A DNA stretch of 64,000 nt from CAZVPF01 sp964628195. GTDB lineage: Bacteria; Planctomycetota; Phycisphaerae; Sedimentisphaerales; Anaerohalosphaeraceae. Below are positions 52,271 to 60,910 of the stretch, piece after piece. The stretch spans positions 62,001 to 126,000 of the forward strand of contig CAZVPF010000001.1 in the NCBI GenBank assembly GCA_964628195.1, in the 5' to 3' direction. Both the position numbers and the translations under genes were made by a program. Numbering within the stretch: the first letter of the stretch is position 1; the number at the start of each line of letters is the position of its first letter. The notes under the pieces are model-generated. The model searched no databases. It was not told the DNA's origin and worked only from the letters and a program-made list of their open reading frames with translations.

Positions 52271-53839
52271 ATGGGTTTTCTTCAAAAAATAAACCAGGTG
52301 TGGATGAAAATAGGTATCGTTCAGCGGGCGATACTTATCGCAATGGTTATAGCTTGCGGTGTTGTTACGGCGCTTTTGACGAACTGGGCGAACCGGCCGG
52401 ACATGCGGCTGCTTTACAGCGACCTTAACCCGAAAGAAGCGGGCAAGATAACCGACAAGATAAGCGAGCGGAATGTTGAATACGAGCTTCGTGCGGGCGG
52501 GACCTCAATTTATGTACCGGCTGAGAGCGTTCACGAACTGAGGCTTGCGATGGCCAAGGACGGGCTGCCTGAGGGCGACCAGACCGGGTACAAGATATTT
52601 GACAAGGAAAAAATAGGGGTTAGCCCGCTTGTTCAGCAGATGAATCTTACCCGTGCCACGCAGGACGAGCTTGCCAAGACGATTCAGCTTATTGACGGGG
52701 TGAACTTCGCGAGGGTGCATATTGTACGGCCCGAGCAGACGATATTCGCGACGGAGACCGAGCCCGCTTCGGCTTCGGTGGTTTTGCAGCTTAAGCCCGG
52801 GTGGCGGTTAGGCATGGCAAGTGTCAGCGCGATAACGAACCTTGTGGCAGGGGCGGTCGACAGCCTCAGCGCAGAAAACGTTACGGTGGTGGACAGCAAC
52901 GGAAATATGCTGACCGGTACCAGCGCCAAGAACTCTTCGGTAGCCGGAGCGAACACTTTTATGGATTACAAGGACCGCGTGGAGGACACGATCGCCGGAA
53001 AGGTGCAGGAAATGCTCGACAAGGTGCTGGGCAATAACCGTTCGTCCGTGAAGGTGTTTGCGGATATTGACATGACCAGCCAGGAAATAATGAAAAAAGT
53101 TTACGAAAAGGGCGTGCCGCAGGAGGAGACGATTTCGGAGACGTCTTCGGTCAGCTCGCCCGGCGGGGAGGAAGAAGAGCCGGCTGGTCCGGAGAACACG
53201 CAGAAGGAATCGAACATCGAGACCAAGCTTGCGCTGCCGGAAACAATTACCAAGACGATCGAGGTGCCGGGTAAGATTGTTTCACTTTCTGTGGCGGCGG
53301 TGGTGGACCTCAACAGGGTAGACAGTATGACAGAGACCGGGGGCGAAAATCAGGCCCCGGAAGGCGAACAGGCCCAGGCGCCCGCTGAACCGAAGGTTAC
53401 GAAAATAATGTCGGTCGACGCGGTGAAGCAGATAATACGCAACGCCGTCGGTCCGAAGCTTTTGTTCGGCTCGGACGGGACCGAGCAGCTTTCGGTCGTG
53501 GAGGCCCCTTTCAGCCGGCCTGTCCATGCGGCACTGCCCGAGCAGAGCGGTTTTGAAAAGTTCAGCAAGTATATCGAAATAGCGAGGCAATCTTCGATGG
53601 GACTGCTTTCGATATGTGCGCTGCTTGCTTTGTGGATAGTCACACGTGCAGGCAAAAAGGCTTCGGTGAGCAGTGAACCGGGAGAACACGGTGAGCTGGG
53701 TACTTTGGGCCTGCTGCCGCCCGGCCAGGGAGAATCCCAGCCGATACTTGCGATGCGAAGGCATATCGCGGGCGAACTGAGGGAAAAGCCCGACCAGGTT
53801 AGACAGTTGTTCTCTTCATGGCTTGAGGAGGAGGCGTAA
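52271..53839 (+). CDS. fliF: Flagellar MS-ring protein FliF
   Basis: 522 residues. N-terminal membrane helix (QRAILIAMVIACGVVTALLT), YscJ/FliF ring domains (LYSDLNPKEAGKITDKISERNVEYEL; GVSPLVQQMNLTRATQDELAKTIQLIDGVNFARVHIV), a second periplasmic domain, and a membrane helix (SSMGLLSICALLALWIVTRAG). The C-terminal FliG-binding tail ends PDQVRQLFSSWLEEEA. It builds the MS ring in the inner membrane. The gene is three bases from fliG. Confidence 0.96.
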   Translation: MGFLQKINQVWMKIGIVQRAILIAMVIACGVVTALLTNWANRPDMRLLYSDLNPKEAGKITDKISERNVEYELRAGGTSIYVPAESVHELRLAMAKDGLPEGDQTGYKIFDKEKIGVSPLVQQMNLTRATQDELAKTIQLIDGVNFARVHIVRPEQTIFATETEPASASVVLQLKPGWRLGMASVSAITNLVAGAVDSLSAENVTVVDSNGNMLTGTSAKNSSVAGANTFMDYKDRVEDTIAGKVQEMLDKVLGNNRSSVKVFADIDMTSQEIMKKVYEKGVPQEETISETSSVSSPGGEEEEPAGPENTQKESNIETKLALPETITKTIEVPGKIVSLSVAAVVDLNRVDSMTETGGENQAPEGEQAQAPAEPKVTKIMSVDAVKQIIRNAVGPKLLFGSDGTEQLSVVEAPFSRPVHAALPEQSGFEKFSKYIEIARQSSMGLLSICALLALWIVTRAGKKASVSSEPGEHGELGTLGLLPPGQGESQPILAMRRHIAGELREKPDQVRQLFSSWLEEEA

Positions 53840-53842
53840 GAA

Positions 53843-54853
53843 ATGGCGGTCAAAGGCATTCAAAAAGCTGCGATGCTGCTGATGAACCTTGACGAGGCGA
53901 CGGCCAGGGAGCTGGTTAAGGACTACCCTGAGGAAGTGATCGAGAAGCTCGCGATGGAGATGTCGCATATCGAGGCGACAAAAGCGATGGATCAGGAAAC
54001 GGGACTGGAGATAATTAAGGAGTTCTGCACCGAGCTTAAAAACGGAAGCACACGACCGATAAATGTCAAAACATTTGTCAACACACTCTTAAAAGCGGAC
54101 GCTAACAAGGAAAAGGCCGCCGAGTTCCAGGCAAAGATGCAGAAGGCGATACATGAAAAGGACCCGTTTATCGCGATTGCTTCGGCGCCGGCAATACAGA
54201 TAGCCCAGGCTCTGGAAAAGGAGCCTCCGCAGGTTATCGCGCTTGTTCTTTCGTCACTGCCGCCCAAGCTGAGTACGGATGTGATGGCAAGGCTCGACGA
54301 GGAGCTTAGCCTTAAAGCTGTATGGCGAATGACCAAGCCAGGGGAGGTTTCTTCCAAGACGATGCGCCGGATAGGCGAGATGATATGCAAGAAGATCGTC
54401 GCGATGACATCGGAGGAAGGTGCCCCTGTCGAGGAAGTATTGCCGAAAGAGGCTCTGCGGCGTGTCGCTCTTGTGCTCAGTGGACTGGAAAAGGACAAGC
54501 GTGACTCGCTTCTCGGTGAGATTGAGGAAAACGACGAAGACATTGGAAAGATGGTCAAGGCCCTTATGGTGACCTGGGAAGATATTCCGAAGATCGAGGA
54601 CAGGTCGCTGCAGGAGGCCCTGCGGAAGGTGGACGCGAGCGTTCTTGCCAAGGCGCTTTTCAATGCGGCGCCGGCGATCGTCGAGAAGGTTCGCTCGAAT
54701 ATATCCGAGCGTGCGGTTCAGATGGTGGACGAGGAAACGGCGCTTATGTCCGAACCGCGAAAGAAGGAGATACTGGAGGCCAGGGACGAAGTGACCAAGC
54801 CGCTCCGCGAAGCCAACGAAAAAGAAGAACTTACTTTCATAGAAGAAGATTGA
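53843..54853 (+). CDS. fliG: Flagellar motor switch protein FliG
   Basis: 336 residues. N-domain (VKGIQKAAMLLMNLDEATARELVKDYPEEVIEKLAMEMSHIE), the middle EKEPPQVIALVLSSLPPKLSTDVMARL, and the C-terminal torque domain (RVALVLSGLEKDKRDSLLGEIEENDEDIGKMVKALM and EVTKPLREANEKEELTFIEED). FliG couples stator force to the rotor. FliM and FliN are not in the window. Confidence 0.96.
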   Translation: MAVKGIQKAAMLLMNLDEATARELVKDYPEEVIEKLAMEMSHIEATKAMDQETGLEIIKEFCTELKNGSTRPINVKTFVNTLLKADANKEKAAEFQAKMQKAIHEKDPFIAIASAPAIQIAQALEKEPPQVIALVLSSLPPKLSTDVMARLDEELSLKAVWRMTKPGEVSSKTMRRIGEMICKKIVAMTSEEGAPVEEVLPKEALRRVALVLSGLEKDKRDSLLGEIEENDEDIGKMVKALMVTWEDIPKIEDRSLQEALRKVDASVLAKALFNAAPAIVEKVRSNISERAVQMVDEETALMSEPRKKEILEARDEVTKPLREANEKEELTFIEED

Positions 54854-54856
54854 TAG

Positions 54857-55429
54857 ATGAAAAAACCCATGAACCTGGACATATCGGTGCCCATTACGTC
54901 GGTCAATGTGCTGGACCGGGCAGGGGAGGCGGTTTTGAACGAATCGCAGAAGAAACTAAAGGCACTTATGGCAGAGCTGGAGCAGCTAAGGGCCCAGAAT
55001 CAGCAGCTTGCGGGTGTGTGCTCGCGGCTTGACCAGGCGGTGGGGATGCTTAACCAGACCGCCGAGCAGATCGTGGCCGAGTATCCGCAGCAGATAGCAA
55101 AGCTGAGCGTAGCGATAGCCGAGAAAATACTCCAGCATGAGCTTGCCGAGGGCAACTATGATATAGACAAGATAGTTACCAACGCTTTGTCGCAGGCTCC
55201 TTCGAGGAAAGGTGTTTCGGTTAAGTTAAGCCCGGCTGATCATGCTGTTTTGAAAGAAAAGATGGAAGCGGGCCAGGCGGCGAATTTGCAGAATATTATT
55301 TTTGAGACGGACCAGTCGCTAAGTGCCGGCGAGTGTGTCGTGGAGACGGATAAGGGAATAGTGGATTACATCATTTATGACAATCTTGAGAGGATTGAAA
55401 AAGCAATATCGGCTGGGGAGCAAAATTGA
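54857..55429 (+). CDS. fliH: Flagellar assembly protein FliH
   Basis: 190 residues. An N-terminal coiled-coil (ESQKKLKALMAELEQLRAQNQQLAG) is followed by the FliH/YscL core (AEQIVAEYPQQIAKLSVAIAEKILQHELAEGNYDID) and the tail DQSLSAGECVVETDKGIVD. It links the ATPase FliI to the export apparatus and holds it at the base. Its stop codon overlaps the TTG start of fliI. Confidence 0.88.
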   Translation: MKKPMNLDISVPITSVNVLDRAGEAVLNESQKKLKALMAELEQLRAQNQQLAGVCSRLDQAVGMLNQTAEQIVAEYPQQIAKLSVAIAEKILQHELAEGNYDIDKIVTNALSQAPSRKGVSVKLSPADHAVLKEKMEAGQAANLQNIIFETDQSLSAGECVVETDKGIVDYIIYDNLERIEKAISAGEQN

Positions 55430-56820
55430 GCTTAACTGAAACAAATACAGGTATCATAGATTTTGAGCAGTATTTCGAAGCTGTCAAGCGGACGAACCTT
55501 TACCATAGCAAGGGTTCGGTGGTTAAGGTTGCCGGTCTGACTGTCGAGAGCAGCGGCCCGTCGGTTCCCATAGGCAGCCTTTGCAATATCGAGGTGGGCG
55601 GACGGCGCGATGTTATGGCAGAGGTTATCGGTTTTAGAAGCGACCACCTTGTGCTTTTGCCCCTTGAAAATACCGAGGGCATCAAGCCCGGTGATTCGGT
55701 GACGGCGATGGATAAGCCCCGGTATATCAATCTTGATGAAAATATCCTGGGAAGGGTTCTTGACGGACTGGGCAGGCCCATAGACGGTAAGGGCCCGCTG
55801 ACGGGGACCGAGAGGCGCCCTCTTGACAATATGAGTCCGCCGCCTTTGAGCAGGGAGATGATCAAAAAGCCTCTTTCGCTGGGCATAAGGTCCATTGACG
55901 GTCTTTTAACTTGCGGAAAAGGACAGAGGATAGGAATCTTCGCAGGCAGCGGTGTCGGAAAGAGCGTACTGCTCGGTGAGATCGCCAACGCGAGCGAGGC
56001 GACGGTTAATGTTGTCGCGCTGGTTGGTGAGCGAGGCAGGGAAGTGCGTGAGTTTCTGGAAAATGATCTCGGGCCCGAGGGACTGGCCCAGAGTGTGATA
56101 ATTGTAGCAACTTCGGATTCGGCGGCGATCCAGCGGGTAAAGGCCGGTTATGTCGCCGCGACTGTCGCGGAGTATTTCCGCGACAAGGGGCTGGATGTGT
56201 TGTTCATGATGGACTCGCTGACGAGGTTCGCACAGGCCCAGCGTGAGGTCGGTTTGGCGGCGGGGGAACCGCCGGCGTCGAAGGGGTACTGCCCGAGCGT
56301 TTTCGCGGAGATGCCGAGGCTGATTGAAAGGCTCGGCTGTAACGAACACGGCAGCATTACGGGCATACTGACGGTCCTTGTCGAGGGCGACGATCTGAAC
56401 GACCCGGTGGCGGATTCGGCCAGGTCGCTGCTTGACGGACACATTGTACTGACGAGAAAGCTGGCCGACAGGGGGCATTACCCGGCGATAGATATTCTGC
56501 AGAGTGTCAGCAGGCTGATGTCGACTGTTGCCTCGGGCGAGCACAAGGCATGTGCGCAGAAGTTCCGGGAAATATACGCGACTTACAAAGATGCCGAGGA
56601 CCTTATCAGTATCGGGGCTTTCACGCCCGGGTCCAACAGGAAAATTGACGGCTCTGTTGCGCTCATTGACAAGGTGAACGATTTCCTCATTCAGCCTATC
56701 CGCGAGAGGAGCGACTTTATGCAGACGGTTTCAAAGATGCGCGACATTGCCGAGCAGTGGGACGGAATGACTGGCGGCAGGGGCGAAAACAGTTCGGATA
56801 ATCGACAGGTCGGAAAGTAA
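55426..56820 (+). CDS. fliI: Flagellum-specific ATPase FliI
   Basis: 464 residues. It starts with TTG at 55426, overlapping the fliH stop; GGGGAG five bases upstream supports it. F1-beta-like ATPase: Walker A GIFAGSGVGKSVLL near residue 170, ALVGERGREVREFLE, Walker B DVLFMMDSLTRFAQAQREVGLAAGEPP, then ILTVLVEGDDLNDPVADSARSLLDGHIVLTR. It powers substrate entry into the flagellar type III export gate. Confidence 0.96.
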   Translation: MSLTETNTGIIDFEQYFEAVKRTNLYHSKGSVVKVAGLTVESSGPSVPIGSLCNIEVGGRRDVMAEVIGFRSDHLVLLPLENTEGIKPGDSVTAMDKPRYINLDENILGRVLDGLGRPIDGKGPLTGTERRPLDNMSPPPLSREMIKKPLSLGIRSIDGLLTCGKGQRIGIFAGSGVGKSVLLGEIANASEATVNVVALVGERGREVREFLENDLGPEGLAQSVIIVATSDSAAIQRVKAGYVAATVAEYFRDKGLDVLFMMDSLTRFAQAQREVGLAAGEPPASKGYCPSVFAEMPRLIERLGCNEHGSITGILTVLVEGDDLNDPVADSARSLLDGHIVLTRKLADRGHYPAIDILQSVSRLMSTVASGEHKACAQKFREIYATYKDAEDLISIGAFTPGSNRKIDGSVALIDKVNDFLIQPIRERSDFMQTVSKMRDIAEQWDGMTGGRGENSSDNRQVGK

Positions 56821-56833
56821 ACGGTGTTAAAAA

Positions 56834-57289
56834 GTGAAGAAGTTTCAATGGCGGCTCCAGCGCGTGCTGGATATAAAACTCAAACAGGAAGACGCTAAAA
56901 AAGCTGAGATAGTCAGGCTGACCGAGCAGGCTGCCAGTTTGAAAACACAGGTTCTTTTGGAAAGAGATAAACTGGAGACAGAGCTGGAAAAGCTTAGTGA
57001 AATCCAATCCGGCGAAAGGATGAGTATTCAAAGGCTGTTTTTGAAATATACATACGTGATCGAAGAAAAGATAGCCGGGCTCAAAGAAAGGATAACCCAG
57101 GTTGAAAAACAGAAAAGGACCAAAATCGCGGAGATAATGGAAATAAGAAAGTTTAGAAAGGGTTTGCAGCGGCTGCGTGAAAAAGCATATGAACAGTACA
57201 TGGCAGAGCAGCAGAAAGAACAGCAGAACCTGATAGACGACAGGACTACGGTAACTTACGCAAGAAATATAATGAGCGCAGTGAATTAG
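56834..57289 (+). CDS. fliJ: Flagellar export chaperone FliJ
   Basis: 151 residues, almost all coiled-coil, with the FliJ start MKKFQWRLQRVLDIKLKQED from a GTG codon at 56834. Its place behind fliI supports the call. FliJ acts as the central stalk in the FliI ring and as an export escort. Sequence conservation outside the first 25 residues is low. Confidence 0.85.
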   Translation: MKKFQWRLQRVLDIKLKQEDAKKAEIVRLTEQAASLKTQVLLERDKLETELEKLSEIQSGERMSIQRLFLKYTYVIEEKIAGLKERITQVEKQKRTKIAEIMEIRKFRKGLQRLREKAYEQYMAEQQKEQQNLIDDRTTVTYARNIMSAVN

Positions 57290-57311
57290 GTAGCAAAACA
57301 AGAGGCTCGAA

Positions 57312-57983
57312 ATGAAAAAGATACACATAATAATACTTATCGCGGCGATAATTACCTGTTTCGCGGGAACTTTCGGGGCTACATGGTATTACAGCAAGAC
57401 GCATCAGCCGCTTCCCGAGGTAACCGAAGCCGAAAAGCCGACGGACTATTCGTCAACCGACAAGTTCGAGGTCAACTTCGTTTCGGAAGGTGAGGACGAC
57501 CTTGTCCGAAGTATGACTGAAAAGCAGCTTCAAAGCCTGATCTACGATATTCGTGAGAAGCTAAAACAGTATCATCAAAGGGAAGAAGACCTGAAGCAGC
57601 GCGAAGAAAGGCTCGAGCTGGCGGAAAAGGCGCTGGAAAAAGATATCGAGGAGTTCAACAATCTGCGCGTGGAGCTGACATCCACGCTGACAAGCCTGAG
57701 GCAGCAGGAGCAAAGCCTCGAAGACAGTATCGTGCAGATAGACGAGCTTAGAAGAACCAGGATGAAACAGATCGCCGAGAGATATGACAAGATGGACACC
57801 GCCCAGGCTGCGCAAATAATGGTCAACATGGTTCAGAACCGGCAGCTTGAGGATGTGGTGATGATACTTTTTTACATGACCGAAAGACCCGGGGCAAAGC
57901 TTCTCGGGGAAATAGGCGGCAAGGACCCCCAGATAGCGTGTTTATTGAATGACAAGCTCTCAAAAGTAAAGGAAATGGAGTAA
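57312..57983 (+). CDS. MotE-like flagellar chaperone
   Basis: 223 residues. An N-terminal membrane helix (IHIIILIAAIITCFAGTFG), a periplasmic coiled-coil (REEDLKQREERLELAEKALEKDIEEF), and a C-terminal MgtE-N-like motif (YDKMDTAQAAQIMVNMVQNRQLEDVVMILFYM, then AKLLGEIG). MotE assists the stator or PomA/MotC stability in other bacteria. Directly ahead of motA. Function inferred from this layout. Confidence 0.8.
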   Translation: MKKIHIIILIAAIITCFAGTFGATWYYSKTHQPLPEVTEAEKPTDYSSTDKFEVNFVSEGEDDLVRSMTEKQLQSLIYDIREKLKQYHQREEDLKQREERLELAEKALEKDIEEFNNLRVELTSTLTSLRQQEQSLEDSIVQIDELRRTRMKQIAERYDKMDTAQAAQIMVNMVQNRQLEDVVMILFYMTERPGAKLLGEIGGKDPQIACLLNDKLSKVKEME

Positions 57984-57986
57984 AAT

Positions 57987-58757
57987 ATGGATATTGCAAC
58001 AATTGTCGGGATTATATTAGGATTTATCGTTGTCGCCCTTGCGATGGCAGGCGGTGAGGGTGTCGGGCTGTTCATTAACGTTCCGTCGGCGGCGGTGGTT
58101 ATCGGGGGTATGCTGTGCGCGACATTGATCCACTTTTCGCTCCAGCAGTTCCTCGGTATCTTCTCGGTCATCAAAAAGACCATTCTCAACAAGGTTCCTT
58201 CTCCCGCGGAGCTTATCCAGCAGATGGTCAACTTCGCGGCTATTAACAGGAGAGACGGCGCGCTTGCTCTTGAAGAGCAGATCCGCAAGGTGGACAACCA
58301 TTTTATCGAGAAGGGTTTGCAGATGCTTGTCGACGGGCAGGAAGAGGAATGGATACGCGAGATGATGTCGCTTGAGACCCAGTATGTTGAAGAAAGGCAC
58401 ATGAAGGGCAAGAAGATACTTGAGTTTATGGGGGCCTCTGCGCCGGCATTTGGTATGATAGGGACGCTTATCGGCCTTATCAAGATGCTTGCGAATCTCA
58501 GCGATCCTTCGGCACTTGGTCCGGGTATGGCACTTGCGCTGATTACAACGTTTTACGGTGCTTTGCTTGCGAACCTTGTTTTCATACCGCTTGCGGGCAA
58601 GCTCTCGCTTTACTCGAAGGCGGAAATAATGTCGATGGAAATGATAACAGAAGGAATATGCGCCATATCCCGCGGCGAGAACCCGACGGTCATAAGGGAA
58701 AAGATGCAGTCGTTCGTCTCGCCTAATAATCGTGAAGAAGTAAAGGCAGCGGTGTAA
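57987..58757 (+). CDS. motA: Flagellar motor stator MotA
   Basis: 256 residues with four membrane helices. Conserved proton/sodium channel segment APAFGMIGTLIGLIKMLANL; preceding cytoplasmic loop has the charged EEEWIREMMSLETQYVEERH torque region. N-terminus DIATIVGIILGFIVVALAMAGG. It forms the ion-driven stator with MotB. No gap to the following motB gene. Confidence 0.96.
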   Translation: MDIATIVGIILGFIVVALAMAGGEGVGLFINVPSAAVVIGGMLCATLIHFSLQQFLGIFSVIKKTILNKVPSPAELIQQMVNFAAINRRDGALALEEQIRKVDNHFIEKGLQMLVDGQEEEWIREMMSLETQYVEERHMKGKKILEFMGASAPAFGMIGTLIGLIKMLANLSDPSALGPGMALALITTFYGALLANLVFIPLAGKLSLYSKAEIMSMEMITEGICAISRGENPTVIREKMQSFVSPNNREEVKAAV

Positions 58758-59426
58758 ATGCCGGCAGAAAGAAAGAAAAAGCAGGAAGAAATGCCCGAAG
58801 GCGCGCCTGAATGGATGGTAACGTTCAGCGACTGTATGACGCTGCTGCTTACGTTCTTTGTTTTGCTTCTTAGTTTTTCATCGTTCGAGCCCAAGACGCT
58901 CGGAACCCTTGCAACGTCTTTCGCGCAGTCGCTTCCGGCTGTGGGACTGTCATACACGACGGAAAAGGATTCGCTCTGGAAAAGACAGCAGGTAAAGGAG
59001 CTGGAAAGAGTAAAGCACGGAAGCGAGGTAAAGCCCGTTGACGAGCAGCAGAGTTCGGATAAGTTCATGCGTGAAAAAAAACCGCTGGACTTCAAGAACC
59101 TCAAGGTATTTACAGTGCCGTCGAAGCAGATGTTCCTGGGCAAAGGCAGCGTGGTCTCTCCGGAAGGCAAGGAGATATGCGACGCTATCGCCGTATTTTT
59201 GAAGTCTCAGCCGTGCAGGGTGGTTATCAGCGAAAACACAAGCGCAGGCAATGACAAACTCGCGCTTGAAAGGACATACTCGATACTTGATTACATGGTG
59301 CAAAACAAAAGAGTTCGCCCGGAGAGGTTTAATCTTTCGTATTCAACTAATATGAAATCCGGCAGGGAAGACACAGGGTATGTTGAAATAGCCTTACTTG
59401 AAAGACACCTTTACGAAAATGAGTAA
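58758..59426 (+). CDS. motB: Flagellar motor stator MotB, first copy
   Basis: 222 residues. N-terminal membrane helix with the ion-binding Asp25 in FSDCMTLLLTFFVLLLSF. The OmpA-like peptidoglycan-binding domain (AIAVFLKSQPCRVVISENTSAGNDKLALERTYSILDYMVQ) is somewhat degenerate and short. It anchors MotA to the wall. It abuts motA and overlaps the second motB by eight bases. Confidence 0.9.
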   Translation: MPAERKKKQEEMPEGAPEWMVTFSDCMTLLLTFFVLLLSFSSFEPKTLGTLATSFAQSLPAVGLSYTTEKDSLWKRQQVKELERVKHGSEVKPVDEQQSSDKFMREKKPLDFKNLKVFTVPSKQMFLGKGSVVSPEGKEICDAIAVFLKSQPCRVVISENTSAGNDKLALERTYSILDYMVQNKRVRPERFNLSYSTNMKSGREDTGYVEIALLERHLYENE

Positions 59427-60150
59427 GAAGCGAAAAAAATCTGATGATGCAAGCCCCGGCGTTCCGGTGTATATCGTGACGTTCTCGGATATGGTTACGC
59501 TGCTTTTAACGTTTTTCGTTATGCTGCTTAGCATGGCAGACGATAAGAACCCGGATTTGTTCGAGGTCGGCCAGACATCTTTCAAGAGAGCCCTGGCGGA
59601 TTTCGGGATTACGGGTTTTGTTTTAGGCAAGACGACCGGGCCGGAGTTTGAGCATCCGAAAGTCAAATACAACATCGAGCAGGGCCATGACCAGCCCAAC
59701 GACCGGGCTATCGATGCCGAGACCGAGATGCTGCGAAGGATAGTTATGGATCTTGAGAAGAAGATGAAAGTTCAGCCATCCAGAACGGACAGGGGCACTA
59801 AGAACTTTATCGTGACCGATATCCGGTTTGCCCAGGGAGGTTACAGCCTGTCCCGGGAGGCTAAAGGGTTTCTTAACCAGCTTTCACAAAATCTTCAGGC
59901 CGCTCACAGCGGAGATATCCTTACCGTATACGTTGTTGGCCTGGGCAACAGTGAGACCAGCGAAAAGCAAAAATGGCTCATCTCGGCAAGGCGTGCGAAA
60001 TCCGTTGTGGATTATATCGAATCTACACTGCCGGACAACCTGCACTGGACCATTTACGCCTGGGGGGCAGGCAGGGGCGGCGATTGGACAGGAAAGACGG
60101 GCACAATCAGTAAAGAAACGGAAATACTTATAACGACGATAGCAAATTAA
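59419..60150 (+). CDS. Flagellar motor stator MotB-like, second copy
   Basis: About 243 residues from the ATG at 59419. Ion-binding Asp24 in FSDMVTLLLTFFVMLLSM; OmpA-like domain with RFAQGGYSLSREAKGFLNQLSQNL and YVVGLGNSETSEKQKWLISARRAKSVVDYIES. Distinct from the first copy and with a longer periplasmic linker. Two tandem MotB-like genes behind one motA suggest a stator made of two different B subunits, or specialisation. Stop is 229 bases before fliO. Confidence 0.88.
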   Translation: MSKKRKKSDDASPGVPVYIVTFSDMVTLLLTFFVMLLSMADDKNPDLFEVGQTSFKRALADFGITGFVLGKTTGPEFEHPKVKYNIEQGHDQPNDRAIDAETEMLRRIVMDLEKKMKVQPSRTDRGTKNFIVTDIRFAQGGYSLSREAKGFLNQLSQNLQAAHSGDILTVYVVGLGNSETSEKQKWLISARRAKSVVDYIESTLPDNLHWTIYAWGAGRGGDWTGKTGTISKETEILITTIAN

Positions 60151-60315
60151 GGACTTCATTCGCCGTTTAAATAGGCATCAACAGCCGTTCCCGGCTGGTC
60201 ATAGAGTCTATGTCCGCATCGCAAAAGTGTAAAATAATCGCGCGCACTGTCTGCAAAACCTACACGGCTCCCGCTTTTTATGCTTTTATTCGGCATTAAT
60301 TCCACCCAGTTAACC

Positions 60316-60331
60316 GGGCATGATATTTGCA
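60316..60331 (+). promoter_or_regulatory. Sigma-54 (-24/-12) promoter of the fliO-flhB block
   Basis: GGGCATGATATTTGCA has GG (60317-60318) and GC (60329-60330) with ten bases between, and shares GGCATG and TTGCA with the flgB site. Predicted start near 60342, 38 bases ahead of fliO. Confidence 0.65.
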
Positions 60332-60379
60332 TAAATATAGCTGAAAACCGGTTCGTTAGAATTATTTGGCGGTGAAATT

Positions 60380-60910
60380 ATGCGAAAAAAATTTGTTACC
60401 CCGGCAGCTGTGATAGTATTGCTCGCTTTGCCTGTTATGTTCGGGATCGGGAATCTGCCCGCTGCGGAGAAGCAGGAAACTTCGGCCCAAAGCGGTTCAG
60501 AGGCCGAGAACGGCACAAAACCGGCGGATATGGAAAGCACGGGTCAGGACCAGGACCAGCAGCTTCCGGCGTGGCTGACCGATTCGGAGGACTCGATGGT
60601 CGGCGCAGACAAGAAAGACCTTAACCTTGCAAGGGAGCTTTTAACCGCTTTAGTGCTGGTTGGGGTGCTGGGCGGTGCCGCGTGGTTTGTTTTCAAGAAG
60701 TTCGCGCCGAAAAACGTAATGAAAAAGGGCAAAGACCTCAATGTGCTTGAAACCGTAACAATCGGTTCGGGCAGGAACCTGCATATCGTGAAGATCGCCT
60801 CCGGAAGGAAGCTGCTTATTGCCTCAACGACGGGCAGCGTGAACTTTATCGCCGATGTAACAGACGATGTCGAAACAGGCTCCGTTGACCAGTCGGGAGC
60901 TATAATATGA
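60380..60910 (+). CDS. fliO: Flagellar biosynthesis protein FliO
   Basis: 176 residues. Signal-like N-terminus (RKKFVTPAAVIVLLALPVMFG), a ~60-residue polar periplasmic stretch, membrane helix (ELLTALVLVGVLGGAAWFVFKKF) and the cytoplasmic FliO domain (DLNVLETVTIGSGRNLHIVKIASGRKLLIAS). It helps FliP assemble. It overlaps fliP by four bases. Confidence 0.88.
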   Translation: MRKKFVTPAAVIVLLALPVMFGIGNLPAAEKQETSAQSGSEAENGTKPADMESTGQDQDQQLPAWLTDSEDSMVGADKKDLNLARELLTALVLVGVLGGAAWFVFKKFAPKNVMKKGKDLNVLETVTIGSGRNLHIVKIASGRKLLIASTTGSVNFIADVTDDVETGSVDQSGAII

